Shown here: one piece after another, positions 9,647-17,239 of the stretch
Layout of the letters: each line of letters opens with the position of its first letter
Numbering within the stretch: the stretch's first letter is position 1
Origin: Risungbinella massiliensis
GTDB taxonomy: Bacteria; Bacillota; Bacilli; Thermoactinomycetales; Thermoactinomycetaceae
Assembly: GCF_000942395.1 (NCBI RefSeq)
Contig: NZ_LN812103.1
Span: 1-64,000 of the forward strand
DNA length: 64,000 bases
Direction of reading: 5' to 3'
The notes under the pieces: generated by a model
The model's database searches: none
The model's input: only the letters and a program-made list of their open reading frames with translations
Told to the model about the DNA's origin: nothing
Translations under genes and position numbers: made by a program

Positions 9647-10612
9647 ATGATACCAGTATCAGAGGAATTGAAAGGAAAGCTGCGAAAGTTAAATGAAGCT
9701 CTCTTAACTAGCTATCCAAAGGATGTTTTAGATTCGACAAGGATTCGACAAAAAATTGCAAACTTAGGAAGCTTCTTTTTTGTGCAAAATCTACCAGATC
9801 AGGAGCTCCAAGATTGGATGGAGGATAAGAGTCTTGTTGGAGTAGATGGTTCGGTTAACTCGACGAAGGGACCAGAACTTCGTACACTCTCTATTTTTCA
9901 AGCACTTGCGAAAGGAACAAAAGGAGAAGAGGCGTGGAAGGCGGATCTCTATACCCCTTTATTAGAAGAGGAAGAAGAATCTTCTTCTTTAGAAGATGGG
10001 CAATTGGCACGGGAAGCCAGTAAACGTGGTGCCAAACTTTCTATTCTGGAGATGGATGTTGCGATGGAAGCGATGAGAAAGTGGAAACCAAAAGTGGTTT
10101 TAATGGATGGCTCGCTTTCGTTCTTCGCTATTCGGGATTGGGAAAAATGCAATAAGCTAATGGAAACTGCCCAAGAAGAGAATGTCCTGCTTATTGGAGT
10201 TTCGGAAGAGATTGGTGCCAGGCGTTTAGCGAAAGAGATCTATCCTGAATATCCGGCTTTCTCCGATCGTGATCTTCTCTATGGAGTACTAAAAGAAGGG
10301 GAGGCTTACGAATGGGAAGATTGGTCTCCATCTGGAAATGGACTTTGGAAAATGGCTGTCCGCACATCCAATCACCCTGTACCGATTAGTATTGATGGAT
10401 TAATGGCGCAAAAGTGGGATCGCAAGAGATTAGCTGATTTAGTCTATACCCTGACTCCTAAGCAAGGTAGAGGAATCCCTTTTTGGCTGGATATTGTAGA
10501 TAATCAAGTTCGAGTAACAGACCTTCTTGTTCAAGGGATGATCGATCAATATATTGACCCGGAACTTCGTCACCGATTGCTTGCAACCAAACGGAATGAG
10601 CGAGTGATTTAG
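9647..10612 (+). CDS. nurA: NurA-domain nuclease
   Basis: A 321-aa protein with the NurA pattern: an acidic motif LVGVDGSVN (residues about 62-70) and a second acidic motif VVLMDGSL (about 150). The C-terminal half includes the DIVDNQVRVTDLLVQGMID segment. NurA is a 5'-3' exonuclease/endonuclease that works with the hexameric HerA translocase in DNA end resection, as known from archaea. SD AGGAGG lies 8 nt before ATG. It stands 110 bp before herA in the same direction and is probably cotranscribed with it. It is the first gene of the block absent from this locus in B. subtilis. Confidence 0.85.
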   Translation: MIPVSEELKGKLRKLNEALLTSYPKDVLDSTRIRQKIANLGSFFFVQNLPDQELQDWMEDKSLVGVDGSVNSTKGPELRTLSIFQALAKGTKGEEAWKADLYTPLLEEEEESSSLEDGQLAREASKRGAKLSILEMDVAMEAMRKWKPKVVLMDGSLSFFAIRDWEKCNKLMETAQEENVLLIGVSEEIGARRLAKEIYPEYPAFSDRDLLYGVLKEGEAYEWEDWSPSGNGLWKMAVRTSNHPVPISIDGLMAQKWDRKRLADLVYTLTPKQGRGIPFWLDIVDNQVRVTDLLVQGMIDQYIDPELRHRLLATKRNERVI

Positions 10613-10722
10613 TAAGCAATGGAAGAGGTTCGATCAAGTTTTTCAGAGTGAGTGTGACGTCATAATGAAAGAAAATGTGTCTCTATATTGCCTTTGATAT
10701 GGTTTTTAGAAAGGAAGAGAAA

Positions 10723-12558
10723 ATGATGATGCAAGTAGTAGGAGTAACCAATCAACAAGAGGTCTATGTTGTCTCCAAGGAGCGTAAATTTCGTATTAAT
10801 GAAATATTGATCCTAGAAGACCCAATTTTATCTGATCCAAAAGGAGAGGTAGTAGAGACTGCTTCGTACAATCGATTGCTTCCGATGGGATATGAAAAAT
10901 CGGTAGTAGATGCTTCCATCCTTCAGACCCTTCGTACGATTGGTTATGACATTGAATCAGATGAAGTAAATATTGCCAAGGTACGTCTTTTTGAGGAAGC
11001 AGCCCATCCAGTGATCACAGGTTGCTCTGTCCGTTTACCAGAGTTTGAAGAAGTCCGCCACTTATTGATTAAAGCTGATCCCAACGAATCGATGGTTGTA
11101 GGGGAAGTCCGGGGGACTGATTCGATTGCGAAAACGATGAGTGAAGATTTACATCACAAACTAAAAGTGCTCGAACAAGGGGAACTACGTGAACAGAATG
11201 GGATTCCTTTTTTATTTGATGTGAGATCCATGCATCAATATCCACATGTGGGTGTGTTTGGTGGATCTGGATCAGGTAAATCATTTGGTCTGCGTGTCAT
11301 GATGGAAGAACTGATGAATTTACAGATCCCGACGATTGTCTTTGACCCACATTTTGAAATGGAATTTTCTACGGTGACTCCTGGACTAGAAGAGATAGCA
11401 CCTGATTATTCTGATCGCTTTTTGACCGTCCAAATTGGAAAAGAAGTAGGTATCTCCTTTACCGATCTGAGCACACGTGATATCATCTCCCTCTTACACG
11501 CTGCGGGTGGACAATTGACTAGTTCGATGGAAAGTGCAGTAGAAGCATTGCATAAAACTCGTGATACATTTATCTCTTTTAGTGACCGAATTCGCAATCT
11601 AATGGAAGCAGCTGAAGCGAAAAATTTGGACAAACAGTTGCAAGAGGCAGATACTCCAACAGAAGTCGAACGAATTTCTGCTCTACAAAAATTGCTCAAA
11701 AAGTATCCAAGTGTACATGCTTCCTCTTTGCGTGGGATCGATTGGCGCTTGCGACGATTAGAAAGATCAGGGATTTTCACTAGAGATATTAAAGAGATTG
11801 AAAGAGGTATTGAACAGCGAAAGCTAGTATCCGTCCAAGGGTCTTCTTGGCTCCTTCAAGTCTTTGCAACTTATGTAACCGGTGCACTCTATCGTAAACG
11901 AAGAGATTATCGGGATGCTCGGATGAATGGCGAAGAAGGTCAATTCTTTCCTCCGTTTGTCATTGTGATGGATGAAGCCCATAACTTTGCACCAAAGGGA
12001 GTAGATTCTCCAGCAAAATCTGTTCTTAAGGAAATTGCGCAAGAAGGACGGAAATACGGAGTCTTTCTTTTCTTAGCAACACAGCGTCCTACGTTATTAG
12101 ATGAGACGATTACTGCGCAACTTAACTCCAAATTCGTCTTTCGGACAGTACGTGGAACAGATATTCAGACGCTTCGTGAAGAGACCGATCTAACAGAAGA
12201 CGAAGGGAAACGTCTACCATACTTACGATCTGGGGATACGTTTGTCTCTTCCGCTGCTTTTGGACGGACAGTCTTTATCCGGGTTCGAGCAGCTTATACA
12301 ACGAGCCCTCATACGATGAATCCATTTGATGAATTGATGCAGGCATCTCGTCAGAAAGAAGAGGGATTCTTACAAGCGCTGACTCCGCTATTACCCCTCT
12401 TTGATACAGATCTCGTGCAAGCGATCTCCTCGATCAATCGAGAGCTAGGGGTAAGTTGGGAAGTGACTCGCCTTCGCCAAGAGTTAGAACAGGCTGCCAA
12501 AGCAGGAAAAATCCGAAAACATGTTACCCCGTTCCAAACAAGATATGATCGGGTATAA
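10723..12558 (+). CDS. herA: HerA-type DNA translocase ATPase
   Basis: A 611-aa ATPase of the FtsK/HerA superfamily. The N-terminal HAS-barrel-like part (about 1-100) precedes Walker A GGSGSGKSF (residue about 181) and Walker B VIVMDEAHNF (about 412). ATQRPTLLDETI and a C-terminal arginine-containing motif follow. It should form a hexameric ring that feeds DNA to NurA. ATG 10723 is preferred over the in-frame ATG at 10675 because AAGGAAG lies 5 nt upstream. I see no partner domain of the Sir2 or DUF4297 type that marks HerA phage-defence systems, so a repair role is the simpler reading. Confidence 0.88.
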   Translation: MMMQVVGVTNQQEVYVVSKERKFRINEILILEDPILSDPKGEVVETASYNRLLPMGYEKSVVDASILQTLRTIGYDIESDEVNIAKVRLFEEAAHPVITGCSVRLPEFEEVRHLLIKADPNESMVVGEVRGTDSIAKTMSEDLHHKLKVLEQGELREQNGIPFLFDVRSMHQYPHVGVFGGSGSGKSFGLRVMMEELMNLQIPTIVFDPHFEMEFSTVTPGLEEIAPDYSDRFLTVQIGKEVGISFTDLSTRDIISLLHAAGGQLTSSMESAVEALHKTRDTFISFSDRIRNLMEAAEAKNLDKQLQEADTPTEVERISALQKLLKKYPSVHASSLRGIDWRLRRLERSGIFTRDIKEIERGIEQRKLVSVQGSSWLLQVFATYVTGALYRKRRDYRDARMNGEEGQFFPPFVIVMDEAHNFAPKGVDSPAKSVLKEIAQEGRKYGVFLFLATQRPTLLDETITAQLNSKFVFRTVRGTDIQTLREETDLTEDEGKRLPYLRSGDTFVSSAAFGRTVFIRVRAAYTTSPHTMNPFDELMQASRQKEEGFLQALTPLLPLFDTDLVQAISSINRELGVSWEVTRLRQELEQAAKAGKIRKHVTPFQTRYDRV

Positions 12559-12688
12559 AGTAAGAAAGATTTCCCTTATCCCATTCCGATGAGCAGATGA
12601 CTTCCATAAGTAATAGATTAAGGTCAACGAACATTCCATATGGGAAGAAGGTAAATTCCCTCCGAATGAGGTGCCGCTTTACAAGACT

Positions 12689-12728
12689 TGTGGATAACTG
12701 TGGATAACTAGGTCGTTTTTGTGGATAA
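12689..12728 (+). promoter_or_regulatory. Cluster of three perfect DnaA boxes
   Basis: TGTGGATAA, the reverse complement of the consensus TTATCCACA, occurs at 12689-12697, 12699-12707 and 12720-12728. A relaxed copy TGTTCATAA follows at 12731. They lie in the 220-bp gap between herA and the phosphodiesterase gene, 50-90 nt before its start. No dnaA-dnaN genes or AT-rich unwinding element are present, so this is not oriC. Confidence 0.75.
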
Positions 12729-12779
12729 GTTGTTCATAAGTTGTGGAAGGTGTGGGATCGAATAGAAAGGTGATACAGA

Positions 12780-14213
12780 ATGAATTACGTTAAATACTGG
12801 GATTTATGGAAACCGAAGCTGTGGATAGCTTTGCGGGAAGGAAAGATTTTTACGCCTACTTTCGTTATGGTGGCGTTTCTTTTCTTTCACTTTTTTGCGT
12901 GGGACTTTCAGTTTGGGAGTTGGCTATTAGCTACTTTATGGGCATTACCACTGTTTGTTTTATATTACTTCTATGAATTTCCATTAAAACTCCGTCCAGT
13001 CTTGTGGCTACCCATCGTTTTTTATCAGGGACTATTTGGTGGGTTCCATGTTGGTTTACTGCTCTTTGCTTTGGTACTTTATTTAGGGTGGAACTTATTT
13101 GGTATCGGAACATGGTATTATCATCGGAAACTAGGTACTTCCAAACACAACTACCAAACTTATTGGAAACAATTAGTGGTACATAGTGGACCGACAAGTG
13201 AAAATGCCCAGGAGCAACTGCCCAAGATATTTTTACTGTTACTTGTTATGCAGACAGGGTATACCCAGAATTTCTTTGAACTGCCTCACATGTCCTATTT
13301 GGTGTTCCTGATCGTCTGGATTGCGATCACCATTTGGCTACATTACAAATTATGGGACTGGAAGCCAGTAGAGATGGACCGTTTTGTCTATCCAGTTTCC
13401 CAAAAAGCAAAAGCTAGACGTGTCATTTTAATCGTCTTGGAAGGTTGTCGCAAAGATCGTCTAGAAGATGCCTATACTCCCTTTTTTGATTGGTTGGAGA
13501 GTAAAGGAACAACTTATAGCAAGATGGAGACCCTCTATCCGGCAAGAACGTACTCTACCGCTGCCTCTCTCTACACGGGAGCTTATCCAAGGGATCATAA
13601 AATCTTGCAAGATCTTTATATTTCACCAACTCAGCAAGTGGAGAATCTCATGCAAAAACTCTCAGAAAAAGGAAAAAAGAGCAAGATTATTGGATCGAAA
13701 TATTTAGCTGATTTATGGGGATCGGAATATACGGAGATTGTGGAACCGAAGTCTATTCAAGAATCCAATCAACAAGTCCTAGAAAAGGCAAAAGAGATAC
13801 TCCAACAAGAAAAGCCTGACTTTCTGTCTCTACATTTCAGTTCTATTGATCGGATTGGGAAAGCAAAAGGGCCAGATAGTGAGGAATATCGCGAACAGAT
13901 TCAAGAATTAGATGTTCAACTTTCCCTCTTTTATAAGTGGGTGGAGAGTCTCGATGAATTAAAAGATACGTTGTATATCGTTACAAGTAATCACGGACTT
14001 TCTGCAGGTGGAGCACATGGTCATCTAGCAGAAGGAGAACGAAATGTACCATTTATCTTACATGGCCCTATGTTTGAGGAAGGGAGGAAAGTGCTGATTC
14101 CTCATCAGTTGATCTCAGTCGCACCGACAATCGCGCATCTCTTAGAGGTAGATCATCCAAAACAAGCACGTGGAAAGATATTAATGGAAGAGATGAAAGA
14201 AAATATTATATAA
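12780..14213 (+). CDS. Membrane-anchored phosphodiesterase/alkaline-phosphatase-fold protein, metal site altered
   Basis: The 477-aa product has about five to six hydrophobic segments in residues 1-195, then a soluble type I phosphodiesterase/NPP-like domain. The domain is recognisable by LEGCRKD, YPARTYSTAASLYTGAYP (nucleophile Thr257), DRIGKAKGPDS and TSNHG...GAHGHL. Three positions that normally bind zinc differ: Glu221 instead of Asp, Lys361 instead of His in the D-x-x-G-H motif, and Asn404 instead of Asp in SDHG. Catalysis by the standard two-metal route is therefore doubtful. SD GAAAGGTG lies before ATG. A strong terminator follows. The substrate is unknown. Confidence 0.75.
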   Translation: MNYVKYWDLWKPKLWIALREGKIFTPTFVMVAFLFFHFFAWDFQFGSWLLATLWALPLFVLYYFYEFPLKLRPVLWLPIVFYQGLFGGFHVGLLLFALVLYLGWNLFGIGTWYYHRKLGTSKHNYQTYWKQLVVHSGPTSENAQEQLPKIFLLLLVMQTGYTQNFFELPHMSYLVFLIVWIAITIWLHYKLWDWKPVEMDRFVYPVSQKAKARRVILIVLEGCRKDRLEDAYTPFFDWLESKGTTYSKMETLYPARTYSTAASLYTGAYPRDHKILQDLYISPTQQVENLMQKLSEKGKKSKIIGSKYLADLWGSEYTEIVEPKSIQESNQQVLEKAKEILQQEKPDFLSLHFSSIDRIGKAKGPDSEEYREQIQELDVQLSLFYKWVESLDELKDTLYIVTSNHGLSAGGAHGHLAEGERNVPFILHGPMFEEGRKVLIPHQLISVAPTIAHLLEVDHPKQARGKILMEEMKENII

Positions 14214-14216
14214 GAA

Positions 14217-14253
14217 GAAGCATCCTAGTGAGTGATTCGCTAGGATGCTTTTG
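14217..14253 (+). terminator. Terminator after the phosphodiesterase gene
   Basis: Stem AAGCATCCTAG / CTAGGATGCTT with an 11-nt loop and a TTTT-G-T tail. A near copy recurs after levB at 16106-16143. Confidence 0.85.
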
Positions 14254-14294
14254 TATAAGGTATATTTCATAAATTATCAAATCGGAGATGGGAA

Positions 14295-14365
14295 AGCATT
14301 TACAAAATTTATCGTTTTATTTTTGGAAAAAGAAGCGTTTACAGAATTTTAAAGGTACTTATAAA
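14295..14365 (+). promoter_or_regulatory. levB promoter region with direct repeats
   Basis: AGCATTTACAAAATTT (14295) and AGCGTTTACAGAATTT (14334) form a direct repeat 39 nt apart. The second contains a possible -35 TTTACA, 16 nt before TATAAA (14360-14365). Both repeats resemble the right half of a CcpA cre site, the first matching 12 of 14 positions at 14291-14304. Catabolite control of a levanase gene is expected, but the site type is an inference. Confidence 0.4.
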
Positions 14366-14470
14366 TATACAGAATGGAAAGAAAAGTTGGTAGATGATAG
14401 TATTTAATAAGTGATATAAGTAAATTTTTGTAGCAAGTATTAAGGATTATGAAGAGGGGAGACTTAAAAA

Positions 14471-16054
14471 TTGTTTAAAATTTTTAGAACAGTTAACCTG
14501 AGTAAGAAAGCACTGGTAGCATTAGCCTGTGCAGCGATCTTCGCTTCTTCTATATTTTCAGGGTTTACAAAGAGTGTGGCAGCAGAAGATGTAACATGGA
14601 AAGATTCAGAACATCGTCCAGGCTACCATTTCTCCGTGCCAGATCAATGGATGAATGATCCACAACGGCCTATTTATTTTGATGGAGAGTATCATTATTA
14701 CTATTTGTACAACAGAGATTACTCGTGGGGTGGTAATGGTACAGAGTGGAGGCATGCAACCTCAAAAGATTTAGTCATCTGGGAAGATAAAGGAGTAGCG
14801 ATTCCTAAATATACAAATAAGAATGGAGATCCATGGACAGGTTCATTTGTTGTGGATAATGAAAATACAGCAGGATTTGGGTATGGTGCAGTAATTGCAA
14901 TTGTAACTCAACCATCTGCTGACGGTCAAAAGCAGGAACAATTCTTATGGTATAGTACGGATCGAGGAAAAACATTTAAAAGCTACAGTGACGAACCTAT
15001 CATGAAAAATCCAGGTGAACCAAACTTCCGGGATCCTAAAGTTATTTGGGATAGTCAAGCTGGGAAATGGGTAATGACCATGGCAGAAGGCGATAAGATT
15101 GGCTTCTATGAGTCAAGAGACTTAAAACATTGGGTTTATATAAGTGGGTTTATGGCTCCTAATATTGGGGTGTTAGAATGTCCTGATCTTTTCTTGTTAA
15201 GAGCAGATGATGGGAATTACAAATGGGTTTTAGGTGTATCAGCTAATGCTAGATTCAAAGGTGATCCGAATACTTACGCATATTGGACTGGTAATTTCAA
15301 CGGAAAAGAATTCAAACCTGATAAAGCAGAACCAACATGGTTAGACTATGGTTTTGACTGGTATGGTGGTGTTACATTTGAAGACGGACCTGGTTACGAT
15401 AAATTAGGTAGAAGATATGCTATAGCATGGATGAATAATTGGGATTATCCTCATAACACTCCAACCAAAGCGGAAGGATTTAATGGAGTAAACTCTATAG
15501 TAAGAAAAGTAGAGTTGAAAAATAAAAATGGTAGATATACTTTAGTATCTAATCCAACCGAACGCCTAGATGATACAAATAATGTTTCGAAAAGGATTGA
15601 TCTTGGAAAAATCGAAATAAACGGAAACAAAACGATATTCGATCAAGCTGACGCTGGAAAAACATACAGCATTGAAGCGGATATATCTTGGGAAAACATA
15701 ACTAATTTTGGATTTCGTTTAAGGGAATCTGATGATGGATCGAAACATATTGATGCCGGTTTATTTGTAGAAGGAGGTTTCTCCTTCGTCAATAGAAAAC
15801 ATACAGGGACTCCGAGTACTCAATTCGTTGAAAGTAAAGCACCTTTTGACAAAAACAAGAAGAAGGTACACCTGAGAATTTTGGTTGATAATACAAGCGT
15901 AGAAATGTTTATTGATGATGGAGAAGTAGTTCATTCAAACCAAGTTTTCTCCAATGCAGGCGATACGAAAATATCTGCTTTTTCTACTGGAGGAACCACT
16001 ATCTTAGAAAATGTGAAAATTACGGAGTATAAAAATCTCTTTGTTGGTAGATAG
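14471..16054 (+). CDS. levB: Secreted endolevanase, GH32 (LevB-like)
   Basis: The 527-aa product hydrolyses beta-2,6-fructan (levan). A signal peptide occupies residues 1-38 (KK, hydrophobic core, cleavage after SVAA). A GH32 five-bladed propeller follows, with nucleophile Asp63 in WMNDPQRP, the transition-state stabiliser Asp188 in FRDPK and acid/base Glu236 in LECPDLF; the beta-sandwich domain starts near residue 360. Segments such as IPKYTNKNGDPWTG and YGFDWYGGVTFED follow B. subtilis LevB closely. TTG 14471 has GAGGGG 11 nt upstream. No levansucrase or fructose PTS gene is adjacent. The gene sits between the phosphodiesterase and a relic of that gene's 3' end, which suggests it arrived by recombination. 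Confidence 0.9.
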   Translation: MFKIFRTVNLSKKALVALACAAIFASSIFSGFTKSVAAEDVTWKDSEHRPGYHFSVPDQWMNDPQRPIYFDGEYHYYYLYNRDYSWGGNGTEWRHATSKDLVIWEDKGVAIPKYTNKNGDPWTGSFVVDNENTAGFGYGAVIAIVTQPSADGQKQEQFLWYSTDRGKTFKSYSDEPIMKNPGEPNFRDPKVIWDSQAGKWVMTMAEGDKIGFYESRDLKHWVYISGFMAPNIGVLECPDLFLLRADDGNYKWVLGVSANARFKGDPNTYAYWTGNFNGKEFKPDKAEPTWLDYGFDWYGGVTFEDGPGYDKLGRRYAIAWMNNWDYPHNTPTKAEGFNGVNSIVRKVELKNKNGRYTLVSNPTERLDDTNNVSKRIDLGKIEINGNKTIFDQADAGKTYSIEADISWENITNFGFRLRESDDGSKHIDAGLFVEGGFSFVNRKHTGTPSTQFVESKAPFDKNKKKVHLRILVDNTSVEMFIDDGEVVHSNQVFSNAGDTKISAFSTGGTTILENVKITEYKNLFVGR

Positions 16055-16056
16055 GA

Positions 16057-16105
16057 AGCACGTGAAGAGATCTTGATCGAAGAGATGAAAGACAATTTTT
16101 TTATA
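16057..16105 (+). pseudogene. Relic of a second copy of the phosphodiesterase 3' end
   Basis: Directly after the levB stop, an open stretch translates as AREEILIEEMKDNFF. It matches ARGKILMEEMKENII at the C-terminus of the 12780-14213 gene, and the following terminator also matches. The nucleotide match runs over about 85 bp with scattered changes. There is no start codon or upstream part, so this is a fragment. Confidence 0.7.
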
Positions 16106-16143
16106 AAAATCATCTTAGTGAGCGTTCGCTAGGATGATTTTTT
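16106..16143 (+). terminator. Terminator after levB (duplicated)
   Basis: Stem AAAATCATCTTAG / CTAGGATGATTTT with one G-T pair and a T run. It is homologous to the terminator at 14217-14253, including the TGAG...TTCG loop. Confidence 0.85.
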
Positions 16144-16310
16144 CGTGCTATATCATTGTAATCTTATGGTACTGACGAGCTTCTTCGCCTATTGGAACGC
16201 CATCTTTTAGGAAAAACGTTGGAATTGTGTAGTATTAGTTAAGGATCGCTAGTGTTTGTATGAAGTAAAGTTTATTAAGTAGAAGATAATTTTATTTTAA
16301 TTTTTAATCA

Positions 16311-16461
16311 TTGTTATATTATAATTATTCACATACAATAAGCATGTCTTACTATTCACGCCTCGAACCGAGATGTTGGAAAACCGGATCTGGGCTCGGG
16401 GCGTGAGAGTTAGACACCAGTTTCTAGTCTAACCTCACTCCTTAGACAACAAGAGGAGTGA
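16311..16461 (+). promoter_or_regulatory. Cassette A1: promoter and structured leader
   Basis: TTGTTA-17 nt-TACAAT (16311-16339) starts a leader of about 120 nt. P1 (16355-16407) pairs CACGCCTCGAACC with GGGCTCGGGGCGTG. P2 pairs GTTAGAC (16409-16415) with GTCTAAC (16427-16433). P3 pairs TCACTCCT (16435-16442) with AGGAGTGA (16454-16461), burying the Shine-Dalgarno sequence. CAGTTTCTAGTCTAAC (16418-16433) is also complementary to 16675-16690 just before the terminator. I recognise no known riboswitch class. Confidence 0.75.
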
Positions 16462-16466
16462 TCATC

Positions 16467-16679
16467 ATGAGAGAAATGAAAAGGTTCAAAATTGAGGTAA
16501 GTTTAAAGAAAATCATCGAGGTAGATTTTATTCTAAAGATTGAATTCGAAACCATAACAGGAGAAAAAGCCAAAGCCATTCCAAGAAACAAAATAGATAA
16601 AAAACTAAAAAATCTAGATAAAGAAAGAGAAAAATTGCTAGCACAACTAGACAAAATGGACAAGAAAATTATTTGTTAG
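16467..16679 (+). CDS. Cassette A1: 70-aa charged helical protein
   Basis: ATG 16467 lies 8 nt after GGAG, which the leader hairpin buries. The 70-aa product is strongly basic, with more than a third Lys or Glu, and is predicted to be mainly helical; the C-terminal heptad-like run (KKLKNLDKEREKLLAQLDKM) suggests a coiled coil. It has no signal peptide or membrane segment. A GTG nine bases upstream is in frame but lies inside the SD hairpin. Function unknown. It forms a single-gene unit with its own promoter and terminator and has a sister at 16895. Confidence 0.7.
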   Translation: MREMKRFKIEVSLKKIIEVDFILKIEFETITGEKAKAIPRNKIDKKLKNLDKEREKLLAQLDKMDKKIIC

Positions 16680-16722
16680 ATTAGAAACTGTGACACCTAG
16701 GGACTCCTTGGTGTCACTCTTT
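16675..16722 (+). terminator. Cassette A1: fold-back element and terminator
   Basis: GTTAGATTAGAAACTG (16675-16690) is complementary over 16 nt (one G-U) to leader positions 16418-16433. It abuts the intrinsic terminator GTGACACC / GGTGTCAC (16690-16717) with tail TCTTTATTT. Confidence 0.75.
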
Positions 16723-16738
16723 ATTTACAAAGGAAGTA

Positions 16739-16889
16739 TTGTTGTATGAATACGATTCTTATATAATGAATACGTCTGATTATTCACGCCTCGAACCGAG
16801 ATATCGGTAAACCGGATTTTGGTTCGGGGCGTGAGAGTTAGACACAGGTTTCTAGTCTAACCTCACTCCTTAGAAAACATCAGGAGTGA
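16739..16889 (+). promoter_or_regulatory. Cassette A2: promoter and structured leader
   Basis: TTGTTG-17 nt-TATAAT (16739-16767) precedes a leader closely similar to A1. P1 is at 16783-16835, where an A-C mismatch of A1 becomes A-U. P2 pairs GTTAGAC (16837) with GTCTAAC (16855-16861). P3 pairs TCACTCCT with AGGAGTGA (16863-16870 / 16882-16889) over the SD. GTTTCTAGTCTAAC (16848-16861) can instead pair with the element at 17104-17118. Confidence 0.75.
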
Positions 16890-16894
16890 TCATC

Positions 16895-17110
16895 ATGAAA
16901 GAACAAAAAGAGTTTAAAATGTCGTTGGAGTTAAAACTGAAAACATTACAGCAGCAAGAAATTTCCTTGAAACTAGATATATCTAATATCATAAAAAGAG
17001 AAGGTATACTTCATCCAAATACTATAAAGAAAGTAGCCGGAATCCAACAAGAGTTGAAGAAAATCAAAAAAGAAAAAAAAGACGTAAAAAAACAACTAGC
17101 AACGTTATGA
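16895..17110 (+). CDS. Cassette A2: 71-aa charged helical protein
   Basis: ATG 16895 lies 8 nt after GGAG, which sits in the P3 hairpin. The 71-aa product is Lys/Glu/Gln-rich, with a heptad-like C-terminal run (QQELKKIKKEKKDVKKQL), and lacks signal or membrane segments. It resembles the A1 protein in size, charge and helical character, but identity is low, while the leaders are nearly identical. So the untranslated parts are better conserved than the protein. Function unknown. Confidence 0.7.
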   Translation: MKEQKEFKMSLELKLKTLQQQEISLKLDISNIIKREGILHPNTIKKVAGIQQELKKIKKEKKDVKKQLATL

Positions 17111-17152
17111 CTAGAAACGAGTGACATCGAGGTTCGCCTTGATGTCATTTTT
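17104..17152 (+). terminator. Cassette A2: fold-back element and terminator
   Basis: GTTATGACTAGAAAC (17104-17118, spanning the stop codon) pairs with leader 16848-16861 with a single bulged T. The terminator TGACATCGAGG / CCTTGATGTCA with a TTCG loop and TTTTT follows immediately. Confidence 0.75.
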
Positions 17153-17239
17153 ATGTGCAAACGAAAATGTGTTTGAATAACAATTCTCTAACTTCATTGA
17201 ATCCCTATAAGGTACTAGATCTAGTGGGGATTTTTAATA

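Noticed and set aside
9647-12558. nurA-herA as a phage-defence operon.
   Set aside because: No defence-type partner domain or neighbouring defence gene is present; a plain NurA-HerA pair is the repair arrangement.
12689-12728. The DnaA-box cluster as the chromosomal origin.
   Set aside because: dnaA and dnaN are absent, there is no AT-rich unwinding element with DnaA-trio motifs, and the rrn-gin-tmk gene order puts oriC upstream of this window.
16409-16433. GTTAGAC...GTCTAAC resembles integron attC core sites (GTTRRRY and RYYYAAC).
   Set aside because: The order is reversed for an attC site, the spacer is only 11 nt without the L boxes or extrahelical bases, no integrase is present, and type B cassettes carry GTCTAGC/GCTAGAC, which breaks the core pattern.
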